This document shows positions 6,321 to 10,961 of a stretch of DNA of 10,961 nucleotides, piece after piece. Under the pieces are notes generated by a model that did no database searches, was not told the origin of the DNA, and saw nothing but the letters and a program-made list of their open reading frames with translations. The stretch lies in the NCBI GenBank assembly GCA_022866185.1, contig JALHUG010000134.1:1-10961 (forward strand), in the 5' to 3' direction. Both the position numbers and the translations under genes were made by a program. Numbering within the stretch: the first letter of the stretch is position 1; every line of letters begins with the position of its first letter. The stretch is from Dehalococcoidia bacterium. Lineage in GTDB: Bacteria > Chloroflexota > Dehalococcoidia > SM23-28-2.

Positions 6321-6340
6321 CCACACCCTTCAGGGTGTGG
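6321..6340. repeat. 8-bp perfect hairpin, part of dispersed repeat copy 2
   Basis: Arms CCACACCC (6321-6328) and GGGTGTGG (6333-6340) flank a TTCA loop. Read in the element's orientation, it precedes the palindromic core just as the 26-45 hairpin does in copy 1. It is joined by a similar GGCATC(C/A)AT segment. Confidence 0.7.
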
Positions 6341-6395
6341 TGCTGAGCCCACAAGAGCGTGAGCGGCGAAAACGCTGTCTTGGGCCAAAAACATC

Positions 6396-6424
6396 TTGTT
6401 TGCCTGTCGGCGCTGGTGTATACT
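6396..6424 (+). promoter_or_regulatory. Probable dnaN promoter
   Basis: TTGTTT (6396-6401) and TATACT (6419-6424) are spaced by 17 bases, about 50 bases before the dnaN start. A second TATACT at 6437-6442 has no partner -35. Confidence 0.55.
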
Positions 6425-6472
6425 TTCGCCTAACCGTATACTCACCTGACTACACTACGATAGGTGGTTGTC

Positions 6473-7606
6473 ATGAATGTTTCTTGTCTGCAAGAGAACC
6501 TCTCCAAGGGTCTGTCCATTGTTGGGCGAGCGGTGGCCGTTCGTAGCACACTGCCTCAGACCTCCCATGTCCTCATCGCCACCGACAATGGCCGCCTCAA
6601 GCTGGCGGCCACCAATCTGGAGATCGCCATCACCTCCTGGATTGGCGCCAAGGTAGAGGAGGAGGGGGCGATCACCGTGCCTGCCCGCCTCCTGGGCGAT
6701 TTCGTCAACTCCCTGCCCAACGAACGCATCGAGATAAGCCTGGCGCCCAGGGGCAGGCAGTTGCGCATTGTCTGCGCCCGCAACGAGGCCACCGTGGCTG
6801 GCATGGATGCCAACGACTTCCCCCCCATCCCCGCCATCCGCGAAGGGGTCTCTCTCACTCTCGATCCCGCCAGCCTGCACACCGGCATCAATCAGGTGGA
6901 GTTCGCCGCTGCCAGCGACGACACCCGCCCGGTGCTTGCGGGCATTCACTTCCTCCGGGAAGGGCGTGACCTCACCCTGGCCGCCGCCGACGGTTTCCGC
7001 CTGGCCGTGCACACCCTCTCTCTGGACAAGGAAGCGCCCGAGCGTAGCGAGGTCATCATCCCCGCGCGGGCGATGCGAGAGGTCAACCGCCTGCTGGCCG
7101 ACGAGGAAGAGCCCATCGAGATGACCATCAACAGCAACCGCAGTCAGGTTCTGTTTCGCCTCAAGAACGTGGAGCTGGTGGCTCAGCTCATCCAGGGCAC
7201 CTTCCCCAACTACAGCCAGCTAATCCCTCAGTCCCACACCTGCCGCGCCGTTGTCGATGTGGCCGAGTTCCTGCGGGAGACGCGTACCGCCGCCATCTTC
7301 GCCCGCGACGGTAGCGGCATCATCCGCGTCCAGGTCACGCCGGGGGAGGAGCTATCACCAGGCAAGCTGATCATCTCCGCCAAGGCCGAGGAGCTCGGTG
7401 ATAACCGCGGCGAGATCGATGCCTCCGTGGACGGCGAGGCAGCCAAGATCGCCTTCAACAGCAGATACCTCCAGGATGTGCTCCAGGTGCTGAGTTGCAG
7501 CCAGGTGGCCCTGGAGACCTCCGGCCCCTCCAGCCCCGGCGTCCTGCGACCGGTGGGCCAGGACAACTACGTCCACGTTGTCATGCCCATGTTCGTGCAG
7601 TGGTAA
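6473..7606 (+). CDS. dnaN: DNA polymerase III beta subunit (sliding clamp)
   Basis: This ring-forming processivity clamp encircles DNA and tethers DNA polymerase III and many repair proteins. The 377-residue protein shows the family's threefold pattern. Domain 1 begins MNVSCLQENLSKGLSIV and includes LKLAATNLEIAI. Domain 2 contains NQVEFAAASDDTRPVLAGIH and LAAADGFRLA. Domain 3 contains the late ISAKAEELGDNRGEI and NSRYLQDVL segments, ending YVHVVMPMFVQW. The ATG at 6473 is preferred over an in-frame GTG at 6464 because AGGTGG (6462-6467) stands 5 bases before the ATG and because family members start with M-(K/N)-(F/V). It stands alone: no dnaA, recF or gyrB neighbour is visible, so this is not the classical origin cluster. 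It has its own promoter. A hairpin without a T-run follows it. Confidence 0.96.
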   Translation: MNVSCLQENLSKGLSIVGRAVAVRSTLPQTSHVLIATDNGRLKLAATNLEIAITSWIGAKVEEEGAITVPARLLGDFVNSLPNERIEISLAPRGRQLRIVCARNEATVAGMDANDFPPIPAIREGVSLTLDPASLHTGINQVEFAAASDDTRPVLAGIHFLREGRDLTLAAADGFRLAVHTLSLDKEAPERSEVIIPARAMREVNRLLADEEEPIEMTINSNRSQVLFRLKNVELVAQLIQGTFPNYSQLIPQSHTCRAVVDVAEFLRETRTAAIFARDGSGIIRVQVTPGEELSPGKLIISAKAEELGDNRGEIDASVDGEAAKIAFNSRYLQDVLQVLSCSQVALETSGPSSPGVLRPVGQDNYVHVVMPMFVQW

Positions 7607-7633
7607 GGTAGAGCCGAGGGACTCCGTTCCGTT

Positions 7634-7650
7634 GGGAATTGCAGATTCCC
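7634..7650. other. Short hairpin after dnaN
   Basis: GGGAAT (7634-7639) and ATTCCC (7645-7650) pair perfectly around TGCAG. There is no T-tract, so a terminator role is only possible, not shown. It lies in the 79-base gap between dnaN and the TcmP gene. Confidence 0.35.
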
Positions 7651-7685
7651 GGCCACACAGTTGCGTATTCCACGCGGGGCATTAA

Positions 7686-8489
7686 ATGCCGCGACAGGTT
7701 GGCTCGTGGACCCAGGACAAACTCAAGATACTGCAACAGTATTTGCCTGCCTACCTTGCTGCCACCACCAAAGCACTTGAACGGATCTACATCGACGCCT
7801 TCGCCGGGCCGGGCTTGAACCGCCTTAGAGGAAGAAACCTCACCATTGACGGGTCACCGCTCATAGCCCTCGATGCCCGTGCCCGCAACGGGACGAAGTT
7901 CGATCGCCTCTTGTTCATCGAGCGTGACCGAGCAGTCGCGGCAGAACTTCGCGGCGTTCTGAAAACTAGCGACAAGACTCAACGGGCCACCGTAATTGAC
8001 GGGGACGTCAACAAGGAACTGCCCAGACTGATCACCAAGCTTCATCAACGATCTCCCACATTCGTTTTTGTTGATCCAGAGGGAATCGAACCGCGATGGA
8101 CTACCATAGAGGCCATCGCCCCATGGCGGACTGAACTGCTGATCAATTTCCCACTAGGGATGAGCATCAACCGAAATCCAGATAGCGACAAGGTGACTGC
8201 GTATTTTGGGACAGACCGCTGGCGAGCGCTGTGGAACTCAACGCGTCCGGGGAGGACTCGGGCGCTGCTGCAACTGTACAAGGAGCGGCTGGCCGAACTT
8301 GGGTATCGATACACCACCCAAGATGATCGCCTCGTCAAGACAAGCCAAGGCCGGCGTCTCTACTACTTGGTCTTCGTAAGCAAGGTAGCTATAGCCCGGC
8401 GCATTATGACTTCAGTGCTCACGCAACCGAACTCAACTGGTCAGATTCGGATGCCCCTGAGTCGGGGACTACCCATAAACCATCGCTGA
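7686..8489 (+). CDS. tcmP: Three-Cys-motif partner protein (TcmP)
   Basis: This 267-residue protein matches the TcmP family, named for its recurrent pairing with a three-cysteine protein of the Gp37/Gp68 type, present here next door. The N-terminus has the typical W-T-x-x-K-L-x-I-L-x-x-Y-L pattern (8-20). IDAFAGPG (36-43) resembles the SAM-binding motif I of Rossmann methyltransferases. An acidic IERD (78-81) may be motif II. FVDPEG (128-133) is in the position of motif IV. This suggests a methyltransferase-like fold; the reaction is not established. The ATG at 7686 has a weak GGGG upstream. The gene runs toward its partner and their 3' ends overlap by 21 bases. Its codon use looks less GC-rich than dnaN or the ilv genes, consistent with acquisition. 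Confidence 0.85.
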   Translation: MPRQVGSWTQDKLKILQQYLPAYLAATTKALERIYIDAFAGPGLNRLRGRNLTIDGSPLIALDARARNGTKFDRLLFIERDRAVAAELRGVLKTSDKTQRATVIDGDVNKELPRLITKLHQRSPTFVFVDPEGIEPRWTTIEAIAPWRTELLINFPLGMSINRNPDSDKVTAYFGTDRWRALWNSTRPGRTRALLQLYKERLAELGYRYTTQDDRLVKTSQGRRLYYLVFVSKVAIARRIMTSVLTQPNSTGQIRMPLSRGLPINHR

Positions 8490-9236
8490 GACTTCCGCGG
8501 CTGGGAGATTCGGAGCCGGGCGCTCGTTCCAAGTCTGGCCGTCCAATACTCGTCCGGCGAGCTTCTTGCCAAGTCGCTGGCCCATCTCGTCATGGGCTCC
8601 CCACTGCTTGAAGAAGAAAGCTGCGCCCGCTTCCTCGCATTGTCGCCGTATCTCGCGCACCCACTCCGCCTTCATCGGTCTAGCGCGTGGACCGCTCTCT
8701 CCACCGACAATGACCCAATGAATGCCCTGCAGATCAAGGCGAAGCGGCCCCAGAAGCGGCTCGCACGACAAGAAGCGCACCTTGGCTGGCACTTTGCGGA
8801 GATCGTCAACCCGATCGGCCCACCGCTGGTTCTCCACTGAGACGCCCATCCAAACGTTTTCGGGCCAGGACAAGCGTGGCGCGAGCTGTGCCAGCCGTTC
8901 TGATCGCTTCGTCAATATCTGGAACGTATGCCAGCCTGCCTTGCGCATGACCTCGAAAACGGACTCGATGAACCAGCGCGGGACATCCTCATGGAACAGA
9001 TCGCTCATGGAGTTAACGAAGATCATGCGGGGCTGAGTCCACTTCAGAGGCTGCTCAAGTCGCTCCTCTCGGAGCTGGAGGTCAAAGCCGCGTTCGTATG
9101 GGTGGCCGGGTACGCCCCGAAACCGCTCTGCAAATGTTTCCGCGTAGCAGTGCGCGCACCCTGGGCTGACCTTTGAGCATCCGGTGACGGGGTTCCACGT
9201 TGCCTCGGTCCACTCGATAGACGAGAGCTGCGCCAC
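8469..9236 (-). CDS. Phage Gp37/Gp68-type three-cysteine protein (DUF5131 family)
   Basis: This 255-residue protein has the hallmark start IEWTEATWNPVTGCSKVSPG, with a Cx6CxxC cluster at Cys20, Cys27 and Cys30. The later segments MIFVNSMSDLFH (71-82), FQILTKRSERL (105-115) and VIVGGESGPRARPM (175-188) also fit. The C-terminus has FFFKQWG (207-213) and GRVLDGQTWNERP, typical of the family. The spacing suggests a metal or Fe-S site, possibly radical-SAM-like, although it is not the standard Cx3Cx2C. The start is GTG at 9236, supported by AGGTG (9246-9242) five bases upstream; no ATG is closer. It is the expected partner of TcmP but is convergent with it, which is less usual than a co-directional pair. 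The family is often seen in phage and accessory islands; its biochemical role is unknown to me. Confidence 0.88.
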   Translation of the reverse strand: MAQLSSIEWTEATWNPVTGCSKVSPGCAHCYAETFAERFRGVPGHPYERGFDLQLREERLEQPLKWTQPRMIFVNSMSDLFHEDVPRWFIESVFEVMRKAGWHTFQILTKRSERLAQLAPRLSWPENVWMGVSVENQRWADRVDDLRKVPAKVRFLSCEPLLGPLRLDLQGIHWVIVGGESGPRARPMKAEWVREIRRQCEEAGAAFFFKQWGAHDEMGQRLGKKLAGRVLDGQTWNERPAPNLPAAEVSAMVYG

Positions 9237-9409
9237 TTCAACACCTACAGTATGTGGTCCGCGCTCATCGCGAGGCCTGGGTTGTCGCGGTGCGCATGCA
9301 CCATGCTTTCGACGCCTTCATTGCCAGTATCGAGTATACAGCCCTGGGCGTGGAAATGGGAGACCTTCTGCGCCTCGGTCTAACGCACATCCCCACGCTC
9401 AAGCAATAA
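9221..9409 (+). pseudogene. C-terminal remnant of an unidentified gene
   Basis: A plus-strand frame is open from just after a stop at 9218-9220 to TAA at 9407-9409. It encodes about 62 residues, with a protein-like stretch such as HREAWVVAVRMHHAFDAFIA and an end in GLTHIPTLKQ. No convincing start or ribosome binding site exists; the only internal ATGs are at 9296 and 9356. It overlaps the first 16 bases of the three-Cys gene on the other strand. It reads like the 3' end of a gene cut at about 9220-9240. I do not recognise the protein family. Chance open reading in GC-rich DNA remains possible. Confidence 0.35.
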
Positions 9410-9420
9410 TGTAACGACGG

Positions 9421-9620
9421 CGGGCGGCGCCGCGGCCGGGAAGGGCGATCGTCCAGACTTGCCTGACCCCCCTCTCGGTACCTTCCAAGCCATTTGTGGG
9501 CGGTAGCCCTGGACACGCCGACGCCTCCCCTGCCTGCGCCGCCCACCACCCAAGGCATTCTACCCGTTTCACCAGAAGCAGCCTTCCAAACGGCGTGAGT
9601 TTTGCCCTACCATGCTGCAT
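9421..9620 (-). pseudogene. IS481-family transposase, N-terminal fragment, frameshifted
   Basis: From the ATG at 9620, residues 1-33 (MQHGRAKLTPFGRLLLVKRV onward) match the start of IS481-type transposases. Near 9525 the match jumps to a second frame, continuing GVSRATAHKWLGRYREGGQA and SLDDRPSRPRRRP. Together they make the N-terminal helix-turn-helix (about 70 residues). The match stops near 9421. The whole DDE integrase domain, some 200 residues, is absent. A single-base indel plus truncation makes it non-functional. A strong ribosome binding site, GGAGG (9630-9626), lies 5 bases before the ATG, inside an inverted repeat. Confidence 0.8.
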
Positions 9621-9679
9621 AAGAGCCTCCTCTCAGCCTGGAGCTTTCTGGTCGCCACAAGCCGAGCATGGAGGCTCTT
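9621..9679 (-). promoter_or_regulatory. Hairpin masking the transposase ribosome binding site
   Basis: AAGAGCCTCC (9679-9670) and GGAGGCTCTT (9630-9621) form a perfect 10-bp inverted repeat around a 39-base loop, directly before the ATG at 9620. The 3' arm contains the Shine-Dalgarno GGAGG. In a transcript entering from the upstream hsp operon on the same strand, the stem would hide the ribosome binding site. This is a known insertion-sequence strategy, as in IS10 and IS200. Confidence 0.65.
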
Positions 9680-9703
9680 AACTGTCAACAACCTTCATGG
9701 GAA

Positions 9704-10636
9704 CTACGCCAGCTTCTCCAGGCTGATCGCCAGTACGTTGTTGGTGTAGGTCCTGGTCAGTGTATCGACCCTGACTTCCGCCGGCAGGACAATCTCCTCG
9801 TGGTACTTTCCTTCGGGCCCCTCGGCATGGAGGGTGAGTGTGTCTCTGGCCACTGTCAGGACAAGGTCTTCTTCTCTAACGCCCGCCAACTCAGCAACCA
9901 CATCTATGCGATCACCCTCGTCGAAGACGTCCACCAGCACCCCCGTTCTGGCCTCCGCCGCTGCTCGCGGCGGGCCAATGACCCACCAACTAAACAGGAC
10001 CTTCTCGCCTGTGACGGGGTCAACCCTGGATCTTCGAAAGGTCAGTATCGGGCTGCCGGCTATTCGTTCGGCGGTTGGGTTTATGTCCCCCCTTATTTTG
10101 AGGAGGACGTCCATGTGGGTGGAGGCTCCTATCAACTCCGCCAGTTCGTCAATCGTGGCGTGTCTGGCTTCCCAAAGATGGCTGACTATCCCTCTGCCTT
10201 GCCAGTCTAGCTCCTGCATCACCCTGTCGATGGTTTCTTGGTCGATTTCCAGCAGTGCCATCTCGAAGAGCTTTTTCCGCCAGACCTCCAAGTCCCGCAT
10301 GATGATCCACGCTTTCCATGCTCTGGGGGCAGTCGGGCGCTGGTACCCTATGGCGATGACATCCTTCCACTTGCCGAGAGCGAACCTCGCTTGCTCCACG
10401 TCGATGCTCTCCATATTGGTCAGAGCTACCTGGAAGAGGATGCCCGTCGGCACAGAGAAGATCAGCCTATCGCTGGTCAGGTGGAACTGCCCGAGCTTCC
10501 AAGCCGAGCGTGGGTTGTCTTTGTATCCACCCTGAGAATAGAGCACGATGTGCTCATCGCCAGTTAGGCGCGGCTGTAGAGAGTTTCTGGTCGCTCTCAC
10601 TGCTAGTGCCGTCCGTTCCCTTTCGTCTACCCACAT
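9704..10636 (-). CDS. GRAM/PH-like + winged-helix + Hsp20 fusion protein
   Basis: This 310-residue protein appears to have three parts. Residues 24-120 resemble a bacterial GRAM/PH-like domain (GQFHLTSDRLIFSV at 49-62, then ALTNMESIDV). Residues 130-222 look like a winged helix (RHATIDELAELIGA at 158-171, a wing around GEKVLFSWWV). Residues 231-310 are an Hsp20/alpha-crystallin-type domain (GVLVDVFDEGDRIDVVAELA, GVREEDLVL, DTLTLHAEG, ending NNVLAISLEKLA). The last part is close in style to GvpH-type small heat-shock proteins. The predicted role is a chaperone or adaptor. The ATG at 10636 overlaps the stop of the Hsp70-like gene by 10 bases, implying translational coupling. There is no signal peptide or membrane helix. 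The domain calls are by eye; the Hsp20 part is the firmest. Confidence 0.75.
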   Translation of the reverse strand: MWVDERERTALAVRATRNSLQPRLTGDEHIVLYSQGGYKDNPRSAWKLGQFHLTSDRLIFSVPTGILFQVALTNMESIDVEQARFALGKWKDVIAIGYQRPTAPRAWKAWIIMRDLEVWRKKLFEMALLEIDQETIDRVMQELDWQGRGIVSHLWEARHATIDELAELIGASTHMDVLLKIRGDINPTAERIAGSPILTFRRSRVDPVTGEKVLFSWWVIGPPRAAAEARTGVLVDVFDEGDRIDVVAELAGVREEDLVLTVARDTLTLHAEGPEGKYHEEIVLPAEVRVDTLTRTYTNNVLAISLEKLA

Positions 10637-10961
10637 AGGGCCTTGACCAGCTTCTCCAGCTCTTCCGTTCTCGACTCGATCTCCCCGCCATCGCCGTCTG
10701 CCAGAGCGGCCTGTACTTGTAGTATTCCTCTCTCCACCTCGGTGGCCAGGGGCAGGTCTCCGTTCAGTCCGTTTTCCTCGACAGCCTGTCGGGCAGCTCG
10801 AACCATGTTGTCGGCCTTGATGCCTATTTCCGCCTCTGCCCGCCGTCTCTGATCCTCCTCGGCGTACCTCTGGGCCTCCTCGATCATGCGGCCAAGCTCA
10901 TCGCCGGGCAGGCCGTAGAAGCGAGGGCTGATCCGCAACTGGTGAGAGTTGTCGGAATACA
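10627..10961 (-). CDS. Hsp70/DnaK-like chaperone, C-terminal part (runs off the edge)
   Basis: The frame is open to the right edge, so the 5' part lies outside. The visible 111 residues match the end of the Hsp70 substrate-binding domain and helical lid: the ISPRFYGLPGDELGRMIEEA region corresponds to the I-x-x-S-x-GL-x-x-x-E-I-x-RM pattern. It is followed by YAEEDQRRRAEAEIGIKADN and a helix-rich tail. It stops at KALCG, without the glycine-rich disordered tail and EEVD-like end common in housekeeping DnaK. It is therefore more likely a shortened paralogue than the main DnaK. It is followed, with overlap, by the Hsp20-fusion gene. A TTG at 10938 is not taken as the start because homology continues upstream. 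Confidence 0.8.
   Translation of the reverse strand, partial: YSDNSHQLRISPRFYGLPGDELGRMIEEAQRYAEEDQRRRAEAEIGIKADNMVRAARQAVEENGLNGDLPLATEVERGILQVQAALADGDGGEIESRTEELEKLVKALCG

Larger units (their letters stand above)
6186..6392. repeat. 12-bp direct repeats flanking the palindromic element
   Basis: TGGGCCAAAAAC occurs at 6186-6197 and 6381-6392, bracketing the dispersed repeat and its hairpin. It may be a target-site duplication, or a local duplication accompanying insertion. No terminal inverted repeats are seen just inside. No open reading frame of note lies between. Confidence 0.6.
9411..9690 (-). mobile_element. IS481-like element remnant (left end only)
   Basis: The intact side ends at TGTTGACAG (9690-9682), a plausible IS481-style terminus beginning TGT. 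It is 13 bases after the stop of the neighbouring Hsp20-fusion gene. The other end is lost near 9410-9421, where unrelated sequence begins. No target duplication can be identified because only one end survives. The exact boundary is uncertain by several bases. Confidence 0.6.

Noticed and set aside
6464..6472. GTG at 6464 as the dnaN start
   Set aside because: The ribosome binding site AGGTGG overlaps it, and the ATG at 6473 has correct spacing and matches family N-termini.
9265..9558. 97-codon minus-strand frame as a complete gene
   Set aside because: Only its middle (GVSRATAHKW to PSRPRRRP) is transposase-like. Its start is out of frame with the real one and its tail is antisense to the 9221-9409 remnant.
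1..10961. CRISPR arrays, tRNA or rRNA genes
   Set aside because: No regularly spaced direct repeats, no tRNA-like cloverleaf with a T-loop, and no rRNA-like segments were seen on either strand by eye.

Overview
This looks like a chromosomal piece of a GC-rich, non-proteobacterial bacterium. The best guess is a Chloroflexota (Dehalococcoidia-like) genome. The reasons are a transcription-attenuating T-box leader in front of an ilvD-ilvB-ilvN operon, a dnaN gene standing away from dnaA, and the style of the accessory genes. The phylum is an inference from context; no 16S rRNA or other marker is present.

Layout. (1) Positions 1-4600, minus strand: a branched-chain amino acid operon. It reads ilvD -> ilvB -> ilvN and probably continues into a gene (ilvC expected) whose start codon and ribosome binding site sit at the left edge. 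It is driven by a near-consensus sigma-70 promoter and a long T-box leader with a probable CUC (leucine) specifier. The leader has two complete antiterminator/terminator modules in tandem behind one Stem I. (2) Positions 4640-6185, plus strand: divergent from ilv, a MerR/excisionase-type DNA-binding protein with an unassigned helical C-terminal domain, followed by a HAD-superfamily hydrolase. (3) Positions 6186-6472: a non-coding stretch with a palindromic repeat whose near-identical partner lies between ilvN and the next ilv gene, then the dnaN promoter. (4) Positions 6473-7606: dnaN, the replication sliding clamp. (5) Positions 7686-9236: a tail-to-tail pair, a three-Cys-motif partner protein (TcmP) and a Gp37/Gp68-type three-cysteine protein, typical of accessory or mobile DNA. 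(6) Positions 9221-9690: gene debris, made of a C-terminal coding remnant of unknown identity and a truncated, frameshifted IS481-family transposase start. (7) Positions 9704-10961, minus strand: a two-gene chaperone-like operon. It holds the 3' end of an Hsp70/DnaK-like gene overlapping a gene for an unusual GRAM/PH-like + winged-helix + Hsp20 fusion.

How the parts work together. The ilv genes supply consecutive steps of valine/isoleucine (and leucine precursor) synthesis and should be switched on when charged tRNA-Leu is scarce. The Hsp70/Hsp20-fusion pair probably acts as a dedicated chaperone module. The TcmP/three-Cys pair is a recurrent partner set of uncertain function. The most unusual signals are the double T-box decision module, the structured dispersed repeat with covarying hairpins, the GRAM-wHTH-Hsp20 fusion, and the hairpin that masks the transposase ribosome binding site.
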